In this document: one piece after another, positions 33,734-41,906 of the stretch | How the letters are laid out: every line of letters begins with the position of its first letter | Numbering within the stretch: the stretch's first letter is position 1 | Origin: Geodermatophilus sp. DSM 45219 | Lineage (GTDB): Bacteria; Actinomycetota; Actinomycetes; Mycobacteriales; Geodermatophilaceae | Length of the DNA stretch: 64,000 bases | NCBI RefSeq assembly: GCF_900104025.1 | Contig: NZ_FNIQ01000002.1 | Location: 434,001-498,000, forward strand | Reading direction: 5' to 3' | Notes under the pieces: model-generated | Database searches by the model: none | The model's input: the letters and a program-made list of their open reading frames with translations, nothing else | What the model was told of the DNA's origin: nothing | Program-made: the position numbers and the translations under genes

Positions 33734-33769
33734 GGGGGTGTCCGGCCCGTCCGCGGGCCGGGCACCCCC
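33734..33769. terminator. Bidirectional hairpin between dctA and the MFS gene
   Basis: A 16-bp stem (33734-33749 with 33754-33769, one T-G wobble) has the tetraloop TCCG. It lies 21 bp after the dctA stop and 6 bp before the convergent MFS stop, so it should serve both genes. Confidence 0.85.
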
Positions 33770-33775
33770 TCGTCG

Positions 33776-35299
33776 TCAGTGGTGGGCGGCGTGCCCGTGG
33801 TGGTGCACGGCGCCGTGGTCCGGCCGGTCGCCGGTCCGCTCCGCCTCGTCCTCGCGCCGGGTGCGGCGCAGGTCGACGACGGCGAGCACGAGGGCCGCGG
33901 CGATGCCGGCCAGGGCGACGGCCAGCCCCGCGGCCGCCGCGACCGGGTAGTCCTCCCCGGTCGCGCCGAGGACGACGTAGAACAGGCCGGGCAGCGCCGC
34001 CGTCCCGATGACCGCCCCGAAGCGCTGCGCGGTCTGCAGCCCGCCGCCGGCCGCCCCGGCCATCCGCACCGGCACGTCGCGCAGGGTCATCGTGATGTTC
34101 GGCGAGATGACGAACCCGCCCCCGAGACCGCCGAGCAGCAGCGCGGGCGCCACCGCCCACGGGACGGCGTCCACCGGCACGACCAGCACGAGGGCGACCG
34201 TCGCGCCCAACCCGGTCAGCACGCCGGCCAGGCCGAGCACCGTGAGCAGCCGGCCGTACCGCTCGACCAGCCGCCCGGCCACCACGGCGGCCGCCGCGGA
34301 GCCCAGCGCGAACGGCGTCACGGCCAGGCCCGACGCCAGCGGGCTGAGCCCGAGGCCGGTCTGGAAGAACAGCGCGAACACCAGCCAGATGCCGCTGAAG
34401 CCGACGAAGTAGACGGTGCCCAGCGCCGCCCCGAGCCCGTAGCCACGGGTCTGCGTCACCAGCCGCGGGTCGAACACCGGCTCGCCGCCGCGCCGCACGA
34501 CCCGCTGCTCCCAGGCGAGGAACCCGGCCAGCACCAGCGCGCCGACCGGGAACAGCCACCACAGCCGGGACAGGCCGCCGGCCTCGGCCTGCACCAGCGG
34601 GAGCAGCAGGGCCAGGGCACCGGCACCGAGCAGCAGCACCCCGCCGACGTCGATGTGCCCGCGCCCGCCGGTCCCGCTCCGGGGCAGCAGCCGCCAGGCC
34701 AGCACGAACGCGACCACGCCGATCGGCACGTTGACGTAGAAGATCCACCGCCAGTCGGCCACCTGCAGCAGCAGCCCGCCGACGACCGGGCCGACCGCCG
34801 TCGAGACGCCGACGACGGCCCCGAACATGCCGAAGGCCCGGCCGCGCTCGCCGCCGCGGAACAGCTGCTGGATCAGGCCGGAGTTCTGCGGGGCCAGCAC
34901 GCCGGCGGCCAGCCCCTGCGCCAGCCGGGCCGCGATGAGCAGCGCCACGGACGGCGCCGCCCCGGCCGCCGCGCTGAACAGCACGAAGCCGGCCAGGCCG
35001 ACCAGGAACATGCGGCGCCGGCCCAGCGCGTCGCCGAGCCGCCCGGCGGGGACCAGCATGAGCGCGAAGGTGAGCGCGTAGCCCGACACCACCCACTGGA
35101 CGGCGGCCGCCGACGCCCCGAGGTCGCGCTGCAGGGTCGGCAGCGCCACCGACACGATGCTGACGTCGAGCAGGCTCATGAAGCCCGCGACGAGGGTGAC
35201 CGACAGCGCCCGCCAGCGCCGCGGGTCGGGCTCGTACTCCTCCTCCTGCCCGCCGGCGGGGCTCGGCGCGGTCCGGTCGACGTCGGGCCGGGCCGTCAC
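33776..35299 (-). CDS. MFS drug transporter, DHA2 (EmrB/QacA) family
   Basis: 507 residues from GTG 35299, about 14 membrane segments as in the DHA2 branch. The first helix is LSVTLVAGFMSLLDVSIVSV, with D at the family motif D1 position (SLLDVSIV), followed by ALPTLQRDLGASAAAVQWVV and GRLGDALGRRRMFL between helices 2 and 3 (motif A). Helix 5 has AVVGVSTAVGPVVGG (motif C, antiporter). The C-terminus is His-rich (AVHHHGHAAHH) and might bind metal. Probable drug:H+ antiporter of unknown substrate. Confidence 0.93.
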   Translation of the reverse strand: MTARPDVDRTAPSPAGGQEEEYEPDPRRWRALSVTLVAGFMSLLDVSIVSVALPTLQRDLGASAAAVQWVVSGYALTFALMLVPAGRLGDALGRRRMFLVGLAGFVLFSAAAGAAPSVALLIAARLAQGLAAGVLAPQNSGLIQQLFRGGERGRAFGMFGAVVGVSTAVGPVVGGLLLQVADWRWIFYVNVPIGVVAFVLAWRLLPRSGTGGRGHIDVGGVLLLGAGALALLLPLVQAEAGGLSRLWWLFPVGALVLAGFLAWEQRVVRRGGEPVFDPRLVTQTRGYGLGAALGTVYFVGFSGIWLVFALFFQTGLGLSPLASGLAVTPFALGSAAAAVVAGRLVERYGRLLTVLGLAGVLTGLGATVALVLVVPVDAVPWAVAPALLLGGLGGGFVISPNITMTLRDVPVRMAGAAGGGLQTAQRFGAVIGTAALPGLFYVVLGATGEDYPVAAAAGLAVALAGIAAALVLAVVDLRRTRREDEAERTGDRPDHGAVHHHGHAAHH

Positions 35300-35461
35300 G
35301 GGCGCCTCCGCGGGGGTCGGGGTGGCGGCGCCCGGTGCGCGCCCGCCGTCCCCCGATGGTCCGCCGGGTGCGGCGCGGGCGCAGGACGGGGCCTCCGGCC
35401 CTGGCCGCTGCCTGCGGCCCGCTCCTAGCGTGGCCCTCCCCGACGACTGCGGAGGTGCACG

Positions 35462-36532
35462 ATGACCACGTCCCTCGACGAGACCCGGGTGGCCGCCTTC
35501 GGCGAGCAGCTGGTCGGCGCCTACGTCGGCGGCATGGTGACGATGATGGTCGACCTGGCCTCGCGCACCGGGCTGCTCGATGCCCTCGCCGGCGGCCCCG
35601 GCACCAGCGCGGAGGTGGCCGCGCGGGCCGGGCTGGCCGAGCGCTACGTCCGCGAGTGCCTCGGCGCGCTGGTCACCGCCGGGGTCGTCGCGTACGACCC
35701 GGCCACCCGGCAGTACACGCTCCCCGCCGAGCACGCCGTGCTGCTGACCGGTCCCGGGTCGGTGAACATGGCCCCGATCAGCCGGTTCATCGCCCTGCTG
35801 GGGGTGCACGTGCCCGCCGTCGCCGACGCGTTCCGCACCGGCGGCGGGGTGCCCTACGAGGCGTACCGGCCCGGGTTCACCGAGGTCATGGACGGCCTGT
35901 CCCGCGGGCTGATGGACGGGCAGCTGCTCGACGGCATCCTCCCGCTGACCGGCGAGCTGCCCGCCCGGCTGGCCGACGGCGTGCGGGTCGCCGAGGTCGG
36001 CTGCGGCACCGGGCACGCGCTGAACCTGATGGCCCGGGCGTACCCGCGGTCGTCGTTCACCGGCTACGACCTGGCCGAGGACGCCATCGGCCTCGCCCGG
36101 GCGGAGGCCGCGGACTGGGGCCTGACCAACGTCTCCTTCGAGGTGCTCGACGTCGCCCGACTGCCGGGCGAGCCACCGTGCACCGCGGTCTTCGCCTTCG
36201 ACGCGATCCACGACCAGGCCGACCCGGCCGGCGTCCTGGCGCGGGTGCGCGCGGCGCTGGAGCCCGGCGGGTGGTTCGTGATGATGGACATCAAGGCCGC
36301 GTCCGCCCTCGAGGACAATGTCGGCAACCCGCTGGCGCCGTGGCTGTACGCCATCAGCACGCTGCACTGCATGACCGTGTCCCTGGCCCAGGGCGGCGCG
36401 GGCCTCGGCACCGTGTGGGGCGAGCAGCTGGCGCGGCAGATGCTCGACGAGGCTGGGTTCGTCGACGTGTCGGTGCACGACGTGCCCGACGACCCGTTCG
36501 ACTCCGTCTACGTGGCCCGCACGCCGACCTGA
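35462..36532 (+). CDS. SAM-dependent methyltransferase with N-terminal winged helix
   Basis: 356 residues from ATG 35462, which has GGAGGTGC upstream. N-terminal about 95 residues form a winged-helix dimerisation/DNA-like domain (DLASRTGLLDALAGGPGTSA, then LAERYVRECLGALVTAGVVA). The catalytic Rossmann domain follows, with motif I VAEVGCGTGHALNLM (about 178), motif II SSFTGYDLAEDAI, and FAFDAIHDQADPAG. This class methylates small molecules, often O- or N-methylation in secondary metabolism. Target unknown. It is the last intact gene before the split HNH region. Confidence 0.9.
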   Translation: MTTSLDETRVAAFGEQLVGAYVGGMVTMMVDLASRTGLLDALAGGPGTSAEVAARAGLAERYVRECLGALVTAGVVAYDPATRQYTLPAEHAVLLTGPGSVNMAPISRFIALLGVHVPAVADAFRTGGGVPYEAYRPGFTEVMDGLSRGLMDGQLLDGILPLTGELPARLADGVRVAEVGCGTGHALNLMARAYPRSSFTGYDLAEDAIGLARAEAADWGLTNVSFEVLDVARLPGEPPCTAVFAFDAIHDQADPAGVLARVRAALEPGGWFVMMDIKAASALEDNVGNPLAPWLYAISTLHCMTVSLAQGGAGLGTVWGEQLARQMLDEAGFVDVSVHDVPDDPFDSVYVARTPT

Positions 36533-36648
36533 GAGAGGACCCCTGCCCCCCACCGCTCGCAGGCTCGCGGCGGGACCCTGCATAGGGCCGCGGCTGCCGG
36601 GACCACCCCAACCGCGAGTGCGGCTGCCCCCTTGCTGGCTGCCCGCCG

Positions 36649-36798
36649 GCGACCGACGCCTACAGGCCCACCGCCGCCCAGGACGCGTTCGTCACCACCC
36701 GCGACCGCACCTGCCGGTTTCCCAACTGCGGCCAGCGGGTGGGCTGGACCGACCGCGACCACGTCGTCCCGCACGCCGACGGCGGCCCCACCGACTGC
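36649..36798 (+). pseudogene. Left fragment of a DUF222/13E12 HNH endonuclease
   Basis: One frame translates as AYRPTAAQDAFVTTRDRTC, then RFPNCGQRVGWTDRDHVVPH and ADGGPTDC. This is the HNH endonuclease end of the DUF222/13E12 family: CxxC zinc half-site (CRFPNC), then the catalytic DHVVPH. The upstream DUF222 part is absent and there is no start. Homology ends exactly at TDC (36798); the expected continuation, GNLCCLCxxHH, is found 1.67 kb away at 38466. The remaining sequence before 36649, back to the methyltransferase stop, shows no DUF222 homology. Confidence 0.8.
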
Positions 36799-36922
36799 GC
36801 CAGGCTGCCAAGTGGTCAGGACGTCCGCTCATGCGCGCCGCATCCCCGACCGCCTCGAAGCGACTAGATGGCGATGGAGCAGTCAGGCGACCTGACCCGT
36901 CACTAGCGCACCACATGCCAGA

Positions 36923-36951
36923 TTGGCGGCTTGGAGGTCAGAGGCTAGGGT
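36923..36951 (+). promoter_or_regulatory. Candidate promoter of the cargo gene
   Basis: TTGGCG (36923-36928), a 17-bp spacer and TAGGGT (36946-36951) match -35/-10 elements. The start would be about 20 bp before the ATG at 36979, which has GGGGGAAG as ribosome-binding site. A perfect inverted repeat GTCAGG-CGA-CCTGAC lies further upstream at 36882-36896 and may be an operator. Confidence 0.45.
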
Positions 36952-36978
36952 TTGCCTCGGGCGCTGAACGGGGGAAGT

Positions 36979-38295
36979 ATGAACCTAATCGCACGAACGT
37001 TGTCGGCGCGCACAGGTCTACTTGAGGTGCTTGGTCTCGCCATCGTCCTTGCGTTTGGAGTTAATCTTTTAGCCGACGGCGTCGGCGCACACATGAGCAC
37101 GACGCAAAGTCTCGTTGTTGGTGCCGCTGTAATCCTTCTTCTAATTGCACTCGTTGCAATAGTTCAGCTGCGGCGCTTGGAGGAGACGGTCACATTCCGC
37201 GGGTTTGTCGCCTTGTACGACAATGAGGTGCTGGACATTTCGCGCTATTCGTTCGCCGAGGACCTGCATCGTGTACTCCGTGCGGTCACGAGCGAGAACG
37301 AAGCCCTCAATAGGCAATGGCGCGATGATCCAGTTATGCTTCGCAAGAGCGCCGAGACTGCCGGTCGGGATAGATTTAATCCCGGGGGAGCTGGTGCTCA
37401 ACTGCTCCGCGAGGCCATCGAGTTCGTGTACTTGGAGCACCTGTCGATGCATCTATCAGAATACTTCGACAAGAGGGGACTGGAAGACCTGTGCCAAGAA
37501 CATGAGCGCAAGGACCTCCTGCCTCTGCTGCCTGAAAATCGAGTGCTTGACATGCTGTCCCGCCCGCTCGAAGACCGAATCGCCCTGCTAGAGGGGGATT
37601 CTGCAACAGACCGCCATTTCGTGCAGATAACCCGGAGGCGTGCGTCCGACACGACCGGACCGGAGGACGTCCTCATTTGGGCGACTGACGGCACGCACAT
37701 CTTCACTCGGCTCGACCTCATCCTGCCCAGGGATGTGCGAGTCCTACGAGTCGCTCCCGGACGCATCGCCTTAAACGGAAAGGCGCTAAAAACAGAGCTC
37801 GGCGTAAGCTTTGAAGGCTTCGGATATAACCTTGATGGCGAGTTTTTGTCCTTCTACGCGAAGCGGCCTGCTCGTGAGTTTTTCGGTCACGGGGAGTCGC
37901 TCGGTCAGGTATTTCAGGTGACACTAACCTTTCACGCCAGGATCACCTGGCGTGGGCTATGGACGGCTCGCGGTTGGCGACTGCACAGATGGGCGGAATC
38001 TTTCGCGCAGAGTGAAAAAACGAAGGCGGATGCGGCTAGTTTCCTCGAGTCGATCAATTGGGAAACCGCAAGGACCATGATATTGAGCGGATCGCTGGGG
38101 AAATGGAGGGCGGAGCCAGGTGAAGCCATAACCCCTGGCACCGGGTCATTTGCCGAGTCTCAGCCCGGCGCACCGGAGGAGTCGCCCCAGCCTCCATCGA
38201 GTCAGCGTCTCGGGACAGAGCCCCAGCAAGCTGAGGTGGACTGGCCAGAGGGGGCCGAGGGCAACGGCCGCCTGCCGGGTCTCAACTTGAAGTAG
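36979..38295 (+). CDS. Two-TM protein of unknown function (cargo of the inserted element)
   Basis: 438 residues from ATG 36979. Two N-terminal membrane helices (about 14-35 and 45-64, the second SLVVGAAVILLLIALVAIVQ) anchor a large cytoplasmic domain. The domain has a helical first half (for example DISRYSFAEDLHRVL) and a beta-rich second half (DVLIWATDGTHIFTRLDLIL; FEGFGYNLDGEFLSFYAKR), and ends in a Pro/Gln-rich acidic tail. I recognise no named domain. It is AT-richer than its neighbours and contains two TTA leucine codons (37069 and 37771), rare in such genomes. Being the only gene left in an integrated remnant, it may have a host-interaction or defence role, which is inference only. Confidence 0.85.
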   Translation: MNLIARTLSARTGLLEVLGLAIVLAFGVNLLADGVGAHMSTTQSLVVGAAVILLLIALVAIVQLRRLEETVTFRGFVALYDNEVLDISRYSFAEDLHRVLRAVTSENEALNRQWRDDPVMLRKSAETAGRDRFNPGGAGAQLLREAIEFVYLEHLSMHLSEYFDKRGLEDLCQEHERKDLLPLLPENRVLDMLSRPLEDRIALLEGDSATDRHFVQITRRRASDTTGPEDVLIWATDGTHIFTRLDLILPRDVRVLRVAPGRIALNGKALKTELGVSFEGFGYNLDGEFLSFYAKRPAREFFGHGESLGQVFQVTLTFHARITWRGLWTARGWRLHRWAESFAQSEKTKADAASFLESINWETARTMILSGSLGKWRAEPGEAITPGTGSFAESQPGAPEESPQPPSSQRLGTEPQQAEVDWPEGAEGNGRLPGLNLK

Positions 38296-38304
38296 CAACT
38301 TAAC

Positions 38305-38442
38305 TCAAAGTAGCAATATAAACTCGAGTCTTCCCTCTGACCCGTTCTGCGGCGGCGCTGCAGGTTCGTGCCCCGCCCAACCCTTCACCAGCTTATCCCG
38401 GCTGATGCCGGCGTAGATCGCAGGACGCAGCGGCGTCGACAT
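38305..38442 (-). pseudogene. 5' remnant of a serine recombinase (integrase)
   Basis: From ATG 38442 the minus strand reads MSTPLRPAIYAGISRDK, the start of a large serine recombinase, then continues LVKGWAGHE and runs to a TGA at 38305 without further homology (45 codons). The nucleophile Ser is present at residue 14, but the conserved Arg two residues upstream (as in YARIS) is Gly, so even a full protein would probably be inactive. Normal length is about 450-600 residues. The ATG is about 24 bp from the insertion junction, as expected for an integrase next to its attachment site. Confidence 0.75.
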
Positions 38443-38465
38443 GCGGGGTCATACTAGAATCAGTG

Positions 38466-38690
38466 GGCAACCTGTGCTGCCTGTGCAGCTCCCACCACCG
38501 GCTCAAGATCTTCGCCCGCGGCTGGCGGTTCGTCATGGACGACGACGGCACGCTGCGCGTGACCACCCCGTCCGGGATCACCCGCACCACCCGGCCACCG
38601 GGGATGCGACCACCGGCACCGGAGCCGACAGAGACCACGGGCTCCCCACCGCCGACGCCCACCCCGGACGACGAGCCGCCCCCGTTCTGA
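38466..38690 (+). pseudogene. Right fragment of the split HNH endonuclease
   Basis: The frame reads GNLCCLCSSHHRLKIFARGW, then RFVMDDDGTLRVTTPSGIT and RTTRPPGMRPPAPEPT, ending at TGA 38688-38690. This is the last part of the HNH domain and the Pro-rich tail of 13E12-type proteins. The LCCLCxxHH gives the second CxxC half-site and the last catalytic His. Joined to the left fragment it would restore the HNH domain without a gap, which is the main evidence for an insertion. Confidence 0.85.
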
Positions 38691-38740
38691 TCGCGACCAC
38701 CCGGCACACCGCCGTCCGACCGGCGGCGGCGTCGCCTCGG

Positions 38741-40174
38741 TCAGCCGGCCGAGGGCTCGGTCAGCGGGAGACGCACCTGGAACCGCGTGTCGCCCGGCCG
38801 GGAGGTCACCCGCAGGTCCCCGCCGTGCCGGCCGACGACCACTCGGTAGGAGACGTCGAGGCCGAGCCCCGTGCCCTGGCCGACCGGCTTGGTGGTGAAG
38901 AACGGCTCGAACACCCGGTGCCGCAGCTCCTCGGGGATCCCCGGGCCGGTGTCGGCGACCTCCACCAGCGCCCGGTCGCCGTCCCGGGCGGTGCGCAGGG
39001 TGAGCGTGCCCTCCCCCGCCATCGCGTCCAGGGCGTTGACGACCAGGTTGGTCCACACCTGGTTGAGCTCGCCGGGGTAGCCCGGCACCGGCGGCAGCGA
39101 GCGGTCGTAGTCCTTGACCACCCGCACACCGGGCGGGGTCTTCGCGCCGAGCATCACCAGCGTCGCGTCCAGCCCGGCGTGCAGGTCGGTCGGCTGGTGC
39201 GGGGCGCGGTCGAGTTGGGAGTACTGGCGGGCCGCGTCCACCAGGCCGGAGATGCGACCGGTGCTGTCGGCGACCTCGGCCAGCAGCGACTCGGTCTCCA
39301 CCGCGTAGGCCAGCCAGCGCAGCGCGGGCTCCAGCGCGGCCGGCTCGACGGCGTCGGCGACCCGCTGCAGGTCCGCCGGTCCGAGCCCCGCGCCGACGAA
39401 GACCCCGGCCAGCTCGTAGGCCGCGCCGACGCCCCGGTCGTCGAGCCAGTCGCCGAGCTCGTCCTCCCGGTCGGACCGCTCCATCGCCGACAGCTCCGGG
39501 GCGGTGCCGACCCGGGCGACCAGCTCCTCCTGCAGCCCGGTCAGGGCGCGCAGCACCGCGCCGTCGAGCCGGCCCTCCGACAGCAGCGCCAGCTTGTGCC
39601 GCATCCCGGCGAACCGGTCGCGCAGGGCCGCGGCTGCCCGGGACGCCGCGGCGGCGGGGTTGTTCAGCTCGTGGGTGAGCCCGGCGGTCAGCTTGCCGAG
39701 CGCGAGCAGCCGTTCCCGCTGGCCGACCAGCTCCGCGGTGTTGCGCTGGCCGACGAACAGTCCCTCCAGCAGGTGCACCGCCATCGGGTACCAGCGGGCG
39801 AAGACCTCGGCGAACTGCGCGGCGGGCAGCTGCAGGAAACGGCAGTCGGTCACCGCGTGCACCGACGTCGGGTAGCGCTGCGGGATCCGGTCGCCCATGT
39901 AGAACTGCACCGCGCCGGAGTACACGCCGCGGTCCGCCGTCCGCACGGTCTCGACCTCGCTGCCGCCCACCAGCCGCGACATCCGCATCGTGCCCTCGAG
40001 CAGGACGGTGAAGCACTCCGCGGGCTCGCCCTCGACCGAGACCGCCGCGCCGGCCGGGTAGCCGACGACGTCGCCGTGCTCGGCCACCCAGGCCAGCTGG
40101 TCGTCGTCGAGGTCGGCGAAGAGGAACAGCTCGCGCAGCTCGGCCGGCGTCAGCCGCTCGGCTGCGGTCGTCAC
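38741..40174 (-). CDS. CNB-domain sensor histidine kinase
   Basis: 477 residues from GTG 40174, with AGGAGGAACG upstream. The N-terminal about 130 residues are a CRP-like cyclic-nucleotide-binding domain (LFLFADLDDDQLAWVAEHGD; GYPAGAAVSVEGEPAE). Then comes a kinase core: H box LTAGLTHELNNPAAAA with H168, N box NLVVNALDAMAG, G1 DTGPGI and G2 GQGTGLGLD. No transmembrane segment is seen, so it is cytoplasmic. The gene before it encodes a REC-flavoprotein fusion, its probable partner; the CNB module likely senses a small ligand or redox state. Confidence 0.92.
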   Translation of the reverse strand: MTTAAERLTPAELRELFLFADLDDDQLAWVAEHGDVVGYPAGAAVSVEGEPAECFTVLLEGTMRMSRLVGGSEVETVRTADRGVYSGAVQFYMGDRIPQRYPTSVHAVTDCRFLQLPAAQFAEVFARWYPMAVHLLEGLFVGQRNTAELVGQRERLLALGKLTAGLTHELNNPAAAASRAAAALRDRFAGMRHKLALLSEGRLDGAVLRALTGLQEELVARVGTAPELSAMERSDREDELGDWLDDRGVGAAYELAGVFVGAGLGPADLQRVADAVEPAALEPALRWLAYAVETESLLAEVADSTGRISGLVDAARQYSQLDRAPHQPTDLHAGLDATLVMLGAKTPPGVRVVKDYDRSLPPVPGYPGELNQVWTNLVVNALDAMAGEGTLTLRTARDGDRALVEVADTGPGIPEELRHRVFEPFFTTKPVGQGTGLGLDVSYRVVVGRHGGDLRVTSRPGDTRFQVRLPLTEPSAG

Positions 40175-40247
40175 CGTTCCTCCTCGCTGACGCTCGTCGG
40201 AACGGCGCCGAGTCGTGCCCTGCCCTCGGATGACCTCGCGAGCTCGG

Positions 40248-41906
40248 TCATCTCTCCTCCAGGTACCGGTGCACCAGCGTGACCGCCATCGCGCCCTCGC
40301 CGACGGCCGAGGCGACCCGCTTCACCGAGTCCGCGCGCACGTCCCCGGCGACGAACACCCCCGGCAGGCTGGTCTCCAGCAGGTACGGGTCGCGGTCGGG
40401 CTCCCAGCCCGCGGGACGGCGTCCCTCGCGCAGCAGCGCCGGGCCGGTCGGGATGAACCCGCGCTCGTCGCGGACCACCGCACCGTCCAGCCAGCCGGTG
40501 CGCGGCGCCCCGCCGATGAAGACGAACAGGTGGCTGGCCGGCAGCGTCTCCTGCTCGCCGGTCCGGGTGTCCTCGACCGTGAGCGCCTCCAGGTGCCCGT
40601 CGCCCTGCGCGTGCACCACGGTCGTGCAGGTGCGCACCCCGATCGCCTCGATGCCGGCGATCTGCTCGATCAGGTAGGCCGACATCGACGCCTCCAGCGA
40701 GGACCCGCGGACCAGCAGGCTCACCGAGCGGGCGTACCGGGAGAAGAAGACCGCCGCCTGGCCGGCCGAGTTGGCCCCGCCGACGATGTACACGTCGCTG
40801 TCGGCGCACTCGGCGGCCTCGGTCACCGCCGAGCCGTAGTAGACGCCGCGGCCGGTCAGGTCGTCGACGCCGTCCACGCCGAGGCTGCGGTAGGAGACGC
40901 CGGTCGCCAGGACGACGGCGTGCGCCGCGATCCGCCGGCCGTCGTCGAGGAGCAGCACCCGCTTGGGCCCGTGCGCCTCCAGCGCCACCACGTCGCGGGC
41001 CAGCAGCAGCTCGGCGCCGAACTTCACCGCCTGCCGGCGGGCGCGGTCGGCGAGCTGCCCGCCGGAGACGCCGTCGGGGAAGCCGAGGTAGTTCTCGATC
41101 CGGCTGCTCTGCCCGGCCTGCCCGCCGGTGGCCTCGCGCTCGACCAGCACGGTGCGCAGCCCCTCGGACGCGCCGTACACCGCCGCACCCAGCCCGGCCG
41201 GCCCGCCGCCGACGACCACCAGGTCGTAGAACTCCTCGCGGGCCTCCACCGCCAGGCCGGCGACGGCGGCGAGCTCGGCCTCCGTCGGGCGGCGCAGCAC
41301 CTGCGCGTCGGCGGTCACCACCACCGGGACGTCGTCCGGGCCGGCGCCCGCGGCGGCGAGGATCCGCCGCCCGTCGGGCTCGTCGACGTTGAACCACCGG
41401 TAGGGGACGGCGTTGCGGGCCAGCAGGTCGCGGGCGCGGAAGGACGGCGCCGACCAGCGGTGGCCGACCAGCTTGACGCCGTGCACCTCCGGGTCGGGGG
41501 TGTCCCGCCAGGCCTCGAGCATCGCGTCGACGACCGGGTAGAGCTTCTCCTCCGGCGGGTCCCACGGCTTGAGCAGGTAGGAGTCCACGTCGACGACGTT
41601 GATCGCCGCGATGGCGGCGTCGGTGTCGGCGTAGGCGGTGAGCAGCGCCCGGCGGGCCCGCGGCACCAGGTCCATCGCCCGCTCGAGGAACTCCACACCG
41701 TTCATCTCCGGCATGCGGTGGTCGGCCAGCAGCACCGCCACCGGGTCGCCGCGCAGCTTCAGTTCGCGCAGCGCCTCGAGCGCCTCGGCACCGGAGCCGG
41801 CGCGCAGCACGCGGTGGGTCTCGCCGTAGCGGCGACGCAGGTCGCGCGCGACGGCGCGGGACACCGCCGGGTCGTCGTCCACGGTGAGCAGGACCGGTCT
41901 GCCCAT
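40248..41906 (-). CDS. REC-glutaredoxin-like-thioredoxin-reductase-like fusion
   Basis: 552 residues from ATG 41906. Residues 1-125 are a response-regulator receiver: VDDDP acidic pocket, phospho-acceptor D62 in LADHRMPEMNG and Lys in YLLKPWD. Next is a glutaredoxin-like stretch (WSAPSFRARDLLARNAVPYR) with Ser-Ala-Pro-Ser where the redox Cys would be. From about 228 comes a TrxR-type flavoprotein: LVVVGGGPAGLGAAVYGA (FAD), DVYIVGGANSAGQAAVFF (NAD(P)) and GVFVAGDVRADS (second FAD). The usual CxxC between the domains is absent. So the oxidoreductase may act as a phosphorylation-controlled FAD/NAD switch rather than a disulfide reductase. Confidence 0.9.
   Translation of the reverse strand: MGRPVLLTVDDDPAVSRAVARDLRRRYGETHRVLRAGSGAEALEALRELKLRGDPVAVLLADHRMPEMNGVEFLERAMDLVPRARRALLTAYADTDAAIAAINVVDVDSYLLKPWDPPEEKLYPVVDAMLEAWRDTPDPEVHGVKLVGHRWSAPSFRARDLLARNAVPYRWFNVDEPDGRRILAAAGAGPDDVPVVVTADAQVLRRPTEAELAAVAGLAVEAREEFYDLVVVGGGPAGLGAAVYGASEGLRTVLVEREATGGQAGQSSRIENYLGFPDGVSGGQLADRARRQAVKFGAELLLARDVVALEAHGPKRVLLLDDGRRIAAHAVVLATGVSYRSLGVDGVDDLTGRGVYYGSAVTEAAECADSDVYIVGGANSAGQAAVFFSRYARSVSLLVRGSSLEASMSAYLIEQIAGIEAIGVRTCTTVVHAQGDGHLEALTVEDTRTGEQETLPASHLFVFIGGAPRTGWLDGAVVRDERGFIPTGPALLREGRRPAGWEPDRDPYLLETSLPGVFVAGDVRADSVKRVASAVGEGAMAVTLVHRYLEER

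Larger units (their letters stand above)
36799..38465. mobile_element. Remnant of a serine-integrase element inserted in the HNH gene
   Basis: About 1.67 kb of AT-richer DNA separates the two halves of the HNH gene, joining at TDC/GNLCC. It contains one foreign-looking gene (36979-38295) and, at the right end, the first 17 conserved residues of a serine recombinase pointing away from the junction. Serine-integrase elements keep the integrase next to the attachment site, so the layout fits. The mycobacterial element phiRv1 uses a serine integrase to enter 13E12 repeats, an analogous target. The precise attachment core and the original element size cannot be read from this sequence. Confidence 0.7.

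Noticed and set aside
36533-36648. Possible N-terminal DUF222 part of the split HNH gene
   Set aside because: I found no DUF222-like sequence in any frame; this part seems to be deleted.
38393-38707. A 104-codon minus-strand open frame over the right HNH fragment
   Set aside because: It is antisense to the conserved HNH right fragment and shows no homology; the recombinase remnant lies in a different frame.
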